From the NCBI GenBank assembly GCA_963969365.1, contig OZ017750.1, forward strand, positions 2,232,001 through 2,296,000: DNA of 64,000 nucleotides, written 5' to 3'. The notes under the pieces are model-generated. The model was not told where the DNA came from and did no database searches. It was given only the letters and a program-made list of their open reading frames with translations. Below are positions 24,071-35,491 of the stretch, in pieces. The translations under genes and the position numbers were made by a program. Position 1 is the first letter of the stretch; each line of letters begins with the position of its first letter. The stretch comes from Asterochloris sp. CNOR1 (lineage: Eukaryota > Chlorophyta > Trebouxiophyceae > Trebouxiales > Trebouxiaceae).

Positions 24071-27000
24071 TCAGCCAGTCAGCCCCCGACACATGTACAG
24101 AGCCGCACGGCCAGCAGCCCCACCTTTAGGGGTGAGGGCCTCTGCCAGGGGCTCTGCCTTGCCAGCACCACCCATCAAGGGGAGCAGCGGCTGAAAGGGG
24201 CCCCTGACAGCATCGTCAAGGGCGCGTAAGCCCCGTGGGCTGCCCAGCGCCTGTGCCAGCGCTTGAGCTGCTGTCCTGCCGGCTGCCGACCTGCCCCGGG
24301 GGGGCGACCGTGGCCTCAAATGGTATCCCTCGGGCTCCGGGGTCAGCAGATACACGCCGTGGAAGGCTATCTGAGGCAGAAGGAGGCAGACCAGGTGAGT
24401 TACTGAAACTGTTGCTGCTGGGCAGGCGCGGTAGCGCCACGCCCCGCAGGCGCGGCGCAGGTGTGTGCCATGCAGCAGGCAGCGGTGCACGCTGGGGTTG
24501 CTGCTGCTGCTGCTGCTGCTGTGGGCTGGGGACTGACTGAGCCTCGGCACTGGGCTGCTGCTGGCTGGGCGCTGGCAGCTGGCCGGGGGGTTGCTCAGGG
24601 GAAGGGCTGCCAGAATGAGCATCAATTTCCCCCAGCGCGCCCCAGGCGGAGCGTAGGGACCCCGCAGGGTTGTTGTACTCGTGGGCCAGCATGGGCAGGC
24701 TGGGGTCTGCTGAGGCCCTTGGGCTCAGCATGGGCAGGCTGGGTTCTGCTGAGGCCCTCGAGCTCAGCAGTGACCCCTCGTCCCAGGCAGCAGGTTGCCC
24801 CTGTCTGTCACATGCCTGAGGCCCCGGTTGGTGGGCCGGGATGGTCCCAGCTTCCACATCTACCCCGTGGCCACCTGCCTGCCCTTGCCTGTGCTGCTGC
24901 TTGTGCTCCAGCTGCTCCACAAGGTTGCTATACTGCCCAGGCCGCCGTGGGGCAAGGGTGTTGCTGGCATCAGCCTGCGGCGGGACTGGGGGGCGTGGCG
25001 TGAGGGGGTCCTGCTTGCTGACTAGGTCGTCGAAGGCGTCCACCAGGGCCTCGGCAGGGTTTTCAAACTCTGGAACCTCTTCCGCGGTGGGGCGCGGCGT
25101 GCTGTCGTCCACCAGCAGTGGGTGCACCTTATTAATCTTTTTTGCCGTCAGGACGGGGGCCCCGCCGGCATGGTGCTGCTTGCCCGAGAGGATATAGACG
25201 CCCACAAAGATCAGCTGTGGAAGGGGAGGGGACATGGTTTCGGCAAGGGTTCACGCTGCTCACTGGCACTCGAGGCACTGACACACACTGCCTCTGCATG
25301 GCTGTAGGCTGCAAGGCTGTGCTGGAAGCCCAGTTCGCTGCATGCATGCAAGCAGCAGGCATGCAGGCAGGCATGCAGGGGCCAAGTCAGAACATGCCCT
25401 CACCACGACACCGACCGCAAACATCACAGACTTCAGGGTGTTGTAGCCCTTGTACTCCTGGTAATAGATGCCGCCAGAGAGAATGCTGAACAGCGTCCAG
25501 CTGATCTGCATGGTTGGTACAATGACCACAGCGGGGAAAAGCTTCAGTGCCTGCAGACATGTGGCAGCTGCTTGTCAGGTGCCATGTACAACGCTGTGTT
25601 GTCAGAGGCTGGGTTCACTGCTGAAATGGGAGTGCAGCCACAGCAGTTTCAAAAAGTGAGTGATGAGGCTTTGTGGGCATTCATCTCCATGACGAGGAGC
25701 TGCCCTTATGCTTGCAGACATCTGGCAGCCATCTGCATAGAACCTGGTGGAACAGCTTTAATGTTGCTGCTTGTCGCCGGCCAAGCAACCAGTGCAGATG
25801 TGTGCAAGTAGTGCAGTGTGAAGGGGATATCACTGCAACGTTGCTAGTCTGCCAGGCAGGCATGAGCTGGCCCCTTACGCAGCATATGAGTTTACACCGA
25901 CATCTGAAGGCAGGTCCTGTTTGGCTGAGCAAGAGCAGCAATAAGCATGCTGCCTTGTTACAGGCAAGCTAGGCTGACCTTGTTCAGGCGCGACACCCAG
26001 AATGCTGCTGTGCAGATGAAAAGCAGCAGCAGGACGTAGAAGAACCACGTGTCCAGCTGGCTATCGCCGTCAAAGGTCGTGCGCAGCAGGGTGGACAGCG
26101 CCTTGCTGAACAGTACGCTCTGGGTGCCCAGCATGCCACTGAACAGCGCAAACGAGATGGGCAGCAGCTTGGTCCATCTGCGCGACAGGTTGGCCTGCCC
26201 ATGGGCACTGCAAAACAGACTGCACAAGCTCAGCAGCAGGCCCGAGCAGCCTTAGCTTTCCAAATTTGTGCAGACCTGCAGGCATAGACAGATGTGCCAG
26301 CATGAGCAGCTGGAGCCAGCAGAGCTCATGCAGGCATGCTCCACTGCTGCAAAAGCAAGCAGCCATGCTCATGCAGATTGCCGTCGCTGCAAAGCACCAG
26401 GTGCCCTGCAGTCAAGGTGCAGAAATCACATGCTATCCACAGGATGCTTGAGCTTACGCTAGTTTGGCCTTGCCTATCCTATATATGATGTATGTGATGA
26501 CCACTGTGACTAGAAGCAGCACCAGATAGGTGATGTAGACTCGACTGCAAGCAGGGCATTTCCTGTTTTCAGTGGTCCTCTGTGCTTGTTGCAGTCTGAG
26601 CAAGGACTGCGGCGCCATATTTCCATGTTCACGCACCATGCAAGGGATGAGCTGCTGTGCACTGACCCCTTTGGCCAGCGACAGCCTGCTGTCAGACAAT
26701 GCTTGCTCTGCACCACATGCTGATCCCTCTGGCTGGCTTGCATCTCCTTGCTCTGGATAGTTCAGGCTCAGCTGGCACAAGGAAGCTGCAGCCTGACCGG
26801 GATGCCTCCGTGGACATACATGCGAGCATAGCCCTGCTGTGAAGGGCGGTGCACAACTCAGCAGCATGCTGGCAGGCCAGCTCACCTTTTGTAGTACTCC
26901 TGCAGCTGCTGAGCTGTGAGTGCCTTGCTGTGATGGTTGCCAAAAGTTACCAGCACGATGCAGCCGCAGACAATTAGAGCCGTGGCGAGCACTACCCTCT

Positions 27001-27815
27001 TGTTGGACTGCATTACTGGAAAGGCGTGATGTCGTGCATTTGGGCCTGCTTGAGGCATGTTGAGGGTACAACAGGTCTGAACGACTCAGCACCGCAGCTG
27101 AAGACATGCAGCAATTGACAGGCCGACGCTCACCTTTTCGTGCAAGACAAAATAAGCGAAGAAAACATTGGACACAAACTGAACTGAGCCCAGGGCCGCC
27201 AGAAGGGACTGGGCTGCAAAGGCTGCAGGTACCATTGGCTGTTGTTATACCTGTCTGGAATCTGGGAGGACTTTGAAACACAACATGACCCACCGAAGGA
27301 GACAAAATTGAGAATGTTGCCAACCGCAAACATGGCCACTCCTGCTTGCCATTCCCTGATTCTCCTGCATGCAAGATGGCGGCCTTGTAGCATCAGCCTG
27401 ACATTATGAGCAGGAAGACTAAGACAGCCAGCAGAGAACTCAAGCAAGACAATGGTCAAGTATAGGGAGTCACCTGACAGCAGGTCGCTCCTTCTCTGGT
27501 AACGGACTTGCAGCTCGCTTGTTGTGCCCGAGCTTCATGACATTCTGCAGGGCAAGCAGGCTTCACAGTTGGCTTATGCAAGCCAACAGCCTCCTGGGCT
27601 GAGCATGGCAGGTGCGGTCAGGATTGTGCAGTATCCGCTTACGGTGCCCAGATTGATGAATATGCTGCCCACCTGCAGCACAAGGGTGTTCGGGAGGCAG
27701 CAGGCAATGAACAAAATAAAAGGCAACTTTATGCTGGCATGACATCGGCATGGCAACTTGTGAAGATTGCCCGTACCACATTGATGATGGCTCCAAATGC
27801 CCATGAATTGACCAT
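24071..27815 (-). CDS. NIPA/DUF803-type magnesium transporter-like membrane protein
   Basis: Multi-pass membrane protein of the drug/metabolite-transporter superfamily; NIPA members carry or regulate Mg2+. Start ATG 27815. Early exons: 27777-27815, 27643-27672, 27474-27544, 27294-27364, 27134-27222. They encode MVNSWAFGAIINV, VGSIFINLGT, NVMKLGHNKRAAS, WQAGVAMFAVGNILNFVSF and AAQSLLAALGSVQFVSNVFF, matching the family core. Later exons give RVVLATALIVCGCIVLVTFG, YLVLLLVTVVITYIIYRIG, LFSGMLGTQSVLFSKALSTL, VVIVPTMQISWTLFSILSGG and YYQEYKGYNTLKSVMFAVGV. Beyond the last helix is a long cytosolic Pro/Ser/Gln-rich tail, absent from short family members, with a Gln run and a tandem repeat. Two alternative terminal exons are possible (stops at 24216 or 24071). 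The acceptor before RVVLATA is uncertain (AAG or a shifted CAG). Confidence 0.83.
24495..24525. repeat. CTG/CAG trinucleotide run (poly-Gln in NIPA-like tail)
   Basis: About eight CTG units on plus, read on minus as a run of Gln in the hydrophilic tail of the NIPA-like protein. Confidence 0.85.
24688..24770. repeat. 39-bp tandem duplication inside the NIPA-like tail
   Basis: Two near-identical 39-bp units read on minus as RASAEPSLPMLSP and RASADPSLPMLAH. In-frame recent duplication of coding sequence. Confidence 0.8.
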
Positions 27816-28057
27816 GCGTGGATGGCTGCAATGCGCAGGGGATGCCCCTCAGGTGCAATAGAGCTTAGCAACCTTCAGAGGCCAATCCACTGATGCTGGA
27901 GTTGCAGCTTGCGAATATAGATGCAGCAAGCGGCCTGGGGGGGCTTGTGCCGCAAGCAGCTCATGTAGCTGCTGTCCACTTTGCAGACAGCGGTATCATC
28001 TGCTCAAGTGAGGGATGACACAGGTTCACAACTGCCTGCGCATGCAGGAACCCTAGC

Positions 28058-28066
28058 TATATAAAT
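28058..28066 (+). promoter_or_regulatory. TATA-box-like element upstream of ATG13
   Basis: TATATAAAT lies about 180 bp upstream of the ATG13 start codon, in the 431-bp spacer shared with the divergent NIPA-like gene. The position fits a core promoter with a 5' UTR of roughly 150 nt. No other element was recognised in this spacer. Confidence 0.45.
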
Positions 28067-28246
28067 GCAAGGTCTTTGATTCGAGGCCCCCGGCTAGCCA
28101 GGGCGACTGATGCTGGTGGCTCAACAGCTCTGCCTTCTTCAGATTTACAAGCTGACCTCTTATAGGCCAATTGCATGAAGGCCCAGGATGTTGGCCTGTA
28201 AAGTGTGCAACATTGTATGACAGGGTCAGAGCAGACCTGACCTGCC

Positions 28247-31200
28247 ATGGATGTGCGGCAGCGGGTGGAGCAAATGGTTGGCGAGTGCCTGACCAAAGTG
28301 TGTCACGTGGTGCTCAGCGCCAGGCTGGTCCATGGTGTGAGGCCCTCTCCACCAGTTAGGCAGGGCAGCTCGGCATGGGTGAGCAACCTCCCCAGGCAGC
28401 CCTGCTTCACAGCACCAAGCCAATTCAGCCAGGTGCTGCCTGAATTCTGTGAGCCCTCAGCCCCACGCCAGCTTGCCTGGTGCATCTTGACTGGCATGCT
28501 CCGGCCAGCAGCTTATCGAAGGGACATATGCTGCCATGCCTGCAGTTCAACCTGGAGGTTGATGAGGTGCCAGCAGCTGCGCAGCATATCAGTGCCTGGC
28601 GCCAGGAGCCTGGCGGCATCAGGGCTCCCCTTCAGCTGGAGGCAAGTCTGCTGTCAGTGCAAGTCCAGGGCCACCTGCCAGTGCAAGTATGAGACCTTGT
28701 GCTGCTGATGCACGCTCACTGACCTGATCAAGGGGGGTGAGATGCTCGCGCTGACCCTGCAGCCACGTCCTTAGCCGATATTGTGTAGGGGCATTAGCGC
28801 AGTGCAGGCCTGGCTTGGGTGCTGAACCCGTGGCTTGCTGCCTGAGCTCTTGCTGTCTTGCTGCTCTGCACGGTTACCCTGCAGCGCTCGGGGGCCGACT
28901 TGCTGGCTGGACAGATCTTGTATCTGCACTGCAGGTGTACCTGCAGCCCTGGGGCGCTCAGGAGCCAGTGGTGGCACAGGTGGGCACCCACAAAGCAGGA
29001 ACATCCTCTCGGGAGGGCTCCCCAGGCGGGACCCCTGCTGCTGGCAGGGGAATGCTTTTGGAGCGCTGGAGCATGCATTACCAGCCGGACCCACAGGATG
29101 GCAGCCTCCAGCGCAGCAGGTCCCAGCTGGCACGCCTGGACCCACCAGCTATCTACAAACGCATGGTGAGGGCTGAAGTACCCCAGGCGGCGCGGACCGC
29201 TGGCCCCCTCTGCCAGCTCAGCCCTGGAAGCAGTGCACAGCAGGCATGCATTTTGTAAAGATGGGCAGCACCCATCTCTGCTGCTTGTCACTCTTGGCAC
29301 AGGGCGCAGGCGTCAGGCACCTGGCAAAGATGGGCACGCCCCGCATCTGGCTTCTGGCCTGCAGCCAGGTTTCCAATTCTGCTGTGATACCAAGTCATGC
29401 CATGCTGTGCAAACGTCGGCCTGACCGTGGCTACCGACAGGCCTGGTGTGCTGGTGCAGATTATCATGATACGCGCCCTGTACAGCTATGTACGTGTACT
29501 ACCAGCTTACCGCCTGCACCGTGTTGCAAAGGTGAGCGCCCACCAGCAGCTCTGGCGTAAGATTTTCAATGTGAGCACAGGCAGCTGCCCTGACATCGTG
29601 CCTGGCATAATGCACAACGAGCTGCCTGTCATCATGGCTGCTGTGACACATACCCCTGGGTCATCCCTCAGTGTCTGGCAAGGCCAGTTGCTAAAGGCTC
29701 AGGCACTTTGCCTTCATAGTGCAGAATGGCATAGCGCACATGCACTGGGGCCTGGGTCTATGCCTGACGCCCCCTGCTGGCGCTGCAGAGGGTGCAAGGC
29801 AAGTCTGTATCCCTTAGCTTCCAGCTGACCCGCTCCACAGAGCAGCCCCCTCAGGCCGCGCCAGCAGGTGCCGCCCCCATGTCCCCGATGGAGCACTTTC
29901 AGTTTGCTCCCATTCACACGCCCTTTGGGCAGTTCAAGCTGGCAGTGGAGTACCGCCCAGCCAGCACGGTCTCGGTGTTTGAGCAGAGCACGGCGCCTGT
30001 ACCCCGGCCGCAGATCATTGCGGACTACATAAGGGGCCCGGTGCAGGAACATGCATCAGGATTGAAGGCCCCAGAGGCTGGGGCTTCTGCTGCAGCTGCA
30101 GCGCAGCAGCAGACAGAGCGGGCGCCCAAGTCCATCCTGTCTGCCTCCCTGAACGCAGACGGCTCTGCCGGGCCGCAGGACCCGCTGCAGGGAGCAGCCA
30201 GCCCCCCTGTTGCCTCCGGTCAGCGACTCACCTGCTGCAATGCTGCATGGTGGAGTGCTGCACTGTCCACCTCCAGTTTGTGGCTGAAGTGATTATTGAG
30301 GCACCCAAACAATTCTGAACACAAAGTTGCAGGTGTATGCCTGTGACATTGTTCAGCCACCCTGCCCGCCTTCATTGCCTTCCCATCAGGGAAGGCACCA
30401 TCGGAGTGGGGTGGGGGCAAGAAGAGTCGTCTGCCATTGAGTGCCACCTGACAGCTGCTGCTGCTAGCAGGGCCGGCCATGGCGCGTGCGCACTCAGCAG
30501 TGGTGCGCCGGCACAGCTGGAGCAGCCAGCACGCCGTGCGCATGATGCAGTTGGTGCCACACAGCGCTGGGGCGGCGCAGCAACAGCCGCTCGCTGCGGG
30601 CCTGCCTACCCCTGTGGACCAGTCGCCTCCACAGCTGCAGCCTTGCATCAGCCTGCCTGTGCCGGCTGCTCAGCAGGTGGGTCAGACAGGGAATGCCTGA
30701 CTGTGCATCAAGTAACAATGGGCTGCAAATCGACATGTGGGCTTGTCCATCCCTATGTGAAACCCTATGTGTGCAAAGTCCAGAAATTCAGCAGGCCATG
30801 TCATACGGCAGGCTCAAACTGCACGCTGAGCCTTTTTGTCTGTTGTGGCTTGCCCTCTTTGCGCAGGACCTGCTGCTGTCAGCACTGCTAGCATCTTTGA
30901 CCGCATGTCCACTGGGTGCCTGCAGGGCCTGTTGGGAGGTCACTCCCCGGCGGCAGGGAGGGGGCACAGCACCCCGCCTAGGCACCCCAGCAGCCTGAAG
31001 GCCAACCGCCGAAGGGGGCCACGGGAGTCTTCAGGCAAGCCACCATGTTCAGTCATGGTTGGTGTGTGCTCTGATGGCCAAGCCTGATACCCTGGCCGTG
31101 GCCTGGTCCGGCATCGCTGCCGGGGTGGGCTGTTGCAAGTGGGTGATGGTAGCATTCTCTGAGGTGTCCTGAATTGCACCTGCGCGGGTGGATGGCCCTG

Positions 31201-34200
31201 CCCTCCCAACATCATATGCTCATGCTGCAGGCAGCCCCAGGTATGCAGGCACGCTGGGGAGCAGCCCTCTGGGGAGCAGCCCCTTTGGCCGCAGCCCCTC
31301 AGGACCTACGGCGCTGGGGAGCAGCCCCCAGCAGCAGGGCAGGGGCAGGACAGAGGCTGCGGCGCCTGGCAGCGCTGGCAACTGGCTGGGGCATCTGGCA
31401 GGGCCCAGCCCCGCAGCTGCGCTTGGAGTGCAGCAGCAGGCGTGCCCAGAGGCTCGTGCACTGGAGGGGGGCGAGCCCATGTCGGGCGGCAGGCAGTGCA
31501 GTGCTCTGGTGAGCCAACATGCGTATGAGATGCGCCGCAAATGAGTCTCCATGTTGGGCGGCTGGCCTCCAGGTGCACCTGTGTGCAAGTGGTGGTTGTT
31601 CTGCAAGCAAAAGCTGGCGGCCGCAGTGCATTGGCATAGCATTTCCCAGCCTTTGCTGCCTAGGTGCCCAGGGCTGAGAATGTCTGCTTCCTGACAGAAG
31701 CAGCAGCTCCTTTGCAATTTGCAATCCTGCAAATGCTGCAATCTGTTGCTGTGTCGAAGGCAACTTTGTTGGCGGCTTGCCAGATGCTTGCATGGTATGG
31801 GCTTGCAGAGCCCTGCAGGACACAAGAGCCGCGCACAACAAGGGTGGGGCCAGATGCTGATGCTGCACAGCACACAACGCGGCACCTTGAACATCTTTTT
31901 AAGGTGTCTATCCCAGTGGAGTGTGGTGCTGGTGCAGCCGTAAGACAGCAACTGAGCTCCCCTGTTACTGCCTGCCCAGGTGTGCATCCCAGGGGCCTCT
32001 GACAGTGGCCGTGCCCGCTCAGCCAGCGACTTGACCGACGCAGCCCTGCTGCAAACACGGCAGCACGCCACAACCATGGTGCGCCAGTATGGGTGGAGTC
32101 TGCCCAGCCAGGGTCCTGCCTCAGCCCCTGCGGCTGCCAGCATGATTGGCCATGCAGCTGAGGCTGGAGCAGGCGGTGGCGCACTGCAGGAGGCGCCGCC
32201 CCTGCCAGCCGCAGCGCAGGCGTCAGGGTTGGGGGCGGTGCGGCAGCCACTGGGGTCCTCCCCAGGGAAGCCCCCTCTTGCCCGCACCTCAGGTGGGGCT
32301 GTCTGCACAGGGTCCAGGATGCAGCAGCCGGCAGCACCCTGTGCGCCTGCAGACACCTGCTGAGTGCGAGGACTCCAGACAGGCTGCCTGGTAGCTTGAG
32401 AGTGACAGCTGCATGTGCACTGGGTTCAGCCTGAGGGGTGCTGGCTTGCCTCATTTGGCCACCTCAAGTTTCAAGCTGTGTTGCCCCATCATGCTGGACA
32501 TCTGGGTCCGCAACAACTTTCATACACGCCTGTGCCTGGCTGAGGCCTGCGGCCTGGTGTGCATCCAACGTTGCCACAATGTGCTGCTCATCGAGGCATT
32601 GCTCTGCCAGCAGCCCTGTGCGGTTCTGACAGCTGCCTGGGTGAGGGACATTTCACTCGAGTCTGTCACACATCAAGTTGCGGATGTCTGCTGGGCCTGC
32701 CGAGTGTGCTGGCCTGCCAGCATTCCATGTGCCCATGAAGCTTGAGTGTCCTTGCTCGACCAGCTGCCTACCATCAGGGAGCGCAGCAGCTGCCAGATGC
32801 GTGGCCGCCGGCGCCTGAGGACGTCCATCTCTGGTTGCAGCCTTGATGAGCACTCCAGGTGCACAGCCCATCCTGTGCATGCAGAGAGCTCAGGGTGGAG
32901 GTCCTCCACCTGCCACGCCTCACAGCCCCCAAGTGTCTGTGCAGAAGGCCACTCCCTGCTTGTCTGGGCTGTGCAGGGAGCTCAGGGGGCAGCGGGTCCT
33001 CCACCCTGCCGGGCCCCTCCCCGCCGGGGATGCCCCCGCCCACGCCGCCGGCCGCCCACCCAGCGCCCCACATCGGCAGCGCCAGCGAGAGCAGCCTGGC
33101 CAGCAGCTACCCCGCCTCCTGCAGCCCACAGCTCCCCTTCGCCTTCACGCCCTCGCAGCACTGGCTGGCGTCCCTGCAGGAGCACCAGGTGAGCTGGCTC
33201 GTGCCAGTCCAGAACCCCTGCAATGCCATGTCCCGTCACGGTTCATGCACGTCTGACCGCTCTTTGCGAGGGCTCCAGCCCATCAATCTGCCTGCCTGCT
33301 GTCCTGGACTTTGCATGCACAGAAGCAGCCTGCTGTGCTGTTTTCAAAAAGGCCACAAGCGGCTTTGGGCTGCTACATGTTGCATGAGACGCCCTGCCCC
33401 AGCCCCACAGGATACTAAGCAGCTTTGTCACCCCTCATGACAGCCAGTGTGCAACTCGCTGCCCTTTTGATGTGCAGGGCCTTGGGACTGCAGTCAGCCC
33501 CTCCCCCCCCATCAGCGGGCGGGATGTCAGTGCTCTGGCTGTCATACGGCGCCCCTCGTGGAGCAGCGCGCGCACCAACAGCTCTGACGGGGTCGCTGCT
33601 GCGGCCACGGGGGGCGTGGTGGGCTACAGCGTCTCCCCTGTGCAGGTGAGGGCTTCTGAATATCTTGCAGGGAACAGTTCAAAGCGTTGTGAACGATGTG
33701 AGGTCAGCTCCCCATTGTGGGGTTGCCTGCCACTGCCAACACTCAGCAACAGCTGCATCACCCTCTCTGCAGCTGGACGGCTCTACCTGGGCAGGCTGCA
33801 TTGCCTCTGTGGGGTGCAAAAGACTGCTATGTGCAGCACCAGCAGGCTGTCTTTGTGAGCAAACTTGTCTTGCTGCCGGTGGCAGCAGCAGCTGCTGAGA
33901 GGACCAGTCTGCTGTGTGTCTGAGAACACCCGTTTTGTTGCGGGGTGCTGGGGTGTCCTGCATGCCTTGAGCATGTGGTGACTCTCTCGCCGTCTGCAGA
34001 GTGTCTGCTGCAGTCTTAGGCCCGGGGCCCGTGCTCGCTGCGCTGCACACCCCAGAAGGGCTTTGCCACTCTGCCGCAGCCTGGAGAGAAGATGCTGAAT
34101 TCATTTTGCTCTGCCGAATGTCTCAGCGTTGCCACTGTCACGTGCTGCAGGACAGTCTGGAGAGCAGCCTGCTGTCATCCGGGACGCCCAGGCATGGCGT

Positions 34201-35209
34201 GTATGGAGCATCATCTGGCGCCTTGCTCAGGGGACCTCTAGGCCTGCCCTCTCCAGGCATGTTCCCGATGTCGCTCCCTCTGACAGCTGGTGAGACTGAT
34301 GCTGCGAGCAGTGGGCGCCTTCAGCCAGCACTCGCCCGATGCGGTGGGAGCGCCCCAGCCTGCATGGCAGTTGCCAGCAGTGAGCGCCTCAGCGAGCACT
34401 TTCAGCGTGCAGCTTTCTCCTGTGGGTCTGGCAAGAGCTGCCACAGTTTTGCCCAGGAGATCCGCTCGCTTGTCAATGCTCCCTATGCAAAGGGCTGACC
34501 GCAGCTGTCTGCTCTCGTGCACCCTGGGGCTGGTGCCTGCCTCTCATCACCCAGTACTCTCTGTGTGAGCCCTCAACTGTTGTGCCTGCAGTGGGCGGCA
34601 ATGCAATGTTTGGCTCCAGCTACGGCCCCCCTCGCATCACCTACGAGCCGTTGGAAGGCGAGGCTCAAGATGAATCTGAGTCTGACATGCTGCCCTTCGC
34701 CATCGATGGCGATTTGGCTCATGCGCAGGAGGACAGCCGGCAGCAGCTGGCCGCCTCCAGGTCGTCAGGTAAGACTGGTGGGTGCATGAAGCGGTGTCTG
34801 TCTTGTCAGCCATGCAGCACCTGGATGACATACCCCACAAGTGGCCAGCAGCTGAACAACATATGGATGTCGTGGTGGTGGCACCTTAGCTGGCAGACTT
34901 TGCGACACTAAGGATGTGTAGTGTGTGCAGCACCTGGTCACTGGATGGCAGGGGCCCGCTGTGCTCAGTTGCTGGTTGTGGATGACTGGCAGTTGCCTCA
35001 CGTGCTATCTGTTGGCTGCAGGTCCAGGCGGGTCTGATGTGGAGGCCTTTGTCAGGATGGTGCAAGAGGCCCCGCCTCTGCAACGTTCTGGCAGCATGCA
35101 GGACGGCGCTGCCCTGTCCATCGATAGCGCACTACACCAATTTGAGCTTCTGAAAGCCCAGGCAACCCAACTTGCCTCTGGCATTGCGCCTGCTCTGGCT
35201 GAGCAATGA
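28247..35209 (+). CDS. ATG13: Autophagy-related protein 13 (ATG13)
   Basis: Regulatory subunit of the ATG1 kinase complex that starts autophagosome formation. Start ATG 28247 (MDVRQRVEQMVGECLTKVCH). Exons with matching phases: 28247-28378, 28546-28686, 28935-29165, 29460-29531, 29789-30218, 30471-30676, 30923-31034, from 31231, from 31981, from 32975, from 33478, 34151-34289, 34591-34768, 35022-35209. The HORMA part gives FNLEVDEVPAAAQHIS, LLERWSMHYQ, AIYKRMIIMIRALYSYV, RVLPAYRLHRVAK and FQFAPIHTPFGQFKLAVEYR, very close to plant ATG13. The rest is a long disordered Ser/Pro-rich tail with RRHSWSS, PRYAGTLGSSPLGSSP, LPFAFTPS, YGPPRITYEPLEG, DMLPFAIDGDL and DVEAFVRMVQEAPPL, all plant-type ATG13 landmarks and probable phosphorylation or ATG1/ATG8-binding segments. 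Some middle-exon ends are approximate. Confidence 0.93.
31035..31230 (+). other. GC-AG intron in ATG13
   Basis: Donor TCTTCAG|GCAAGC and acceptor ATGCTGCAG|GCAGCC. Splicing yields SSG SPRYAGTLGSS in frame, a conserved stretch of plant ATG13. Confidence 0.75.
32881..33020 (+). repeat. Copy of a 3' splice junction upstream of an ATG13 exon
   Basis: The acceptor and exon start at 32973-33020 (GTGCAG|GGAGCTCAGG, then GGTCCTCCACC and TGCC) has a degraded copy at 32877-32920 in the preceding intron (GCAGAGAGCTCAGGG, GGTCCTCCACCTGCC). Spacing is about 94 bp. Confidence 0.75.
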
Positions 35210-35491
35210 GAAACCTCTTGCAAATCACAAGTCAGCGCCTGGCCCACAGAACTATCTGAAGCCAGCCTGGGCACCTGCATGTGCACATCTCACACCTGCT
35301 GCAGTGTCATTCTGCTCCCATCAAGGGTGTCTTGCTCAAATTATCACTGCTCAAACCATTGCAGTCCTGTTTTTCAATGGACATGACATCAATGATTGAA
35401 GGAGGGCCACAGGGAAGCAAGTGTGTTGCTGCGCTGCACACGCAGCAGTCAGCCAGGGGTTGTGGCACAACAAGGAGGGCATTGGGAGCTG
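35210..35491. other. Convergent 3' flanks of ATG13 and the HAT/TPR gene
   Basis: 282 bp between facing stop codons. Only UTR and polyadenylation signals are expected; no gene seen. Confidence 0.5.

Noticed and set aside
25340-25382. GCATGCAGGCAGGCATGCA-rich stretch as a palindromic regulatory site
   Set aside because: It is a short simple-sequence run inside an intron of the NIPA-like gene; similar GCATGC/GCAGG clusters are common throughout the window.
26454-27374. A 306-codon open frame on minus
   Set aside because: It runs through NIPA-like exons and introns in a different frame from the conserved membrane helices, so it is a shadow of that gene.
28050-28110. Possible tRNA on the minus strand (CTCGAATC resembling a B box)
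   Set aside because: The B-box consensus is not met and no acceptor stem or anticodon loop could be folded by eye.
31220-32356. A 378-codon open frame on minus opposite ATG13
   Set aside because: It lies antisense to conserved ATG13 exons and is Cys/Pro/Arg-rich as expected for the reverse of GC-rich coding sequence.
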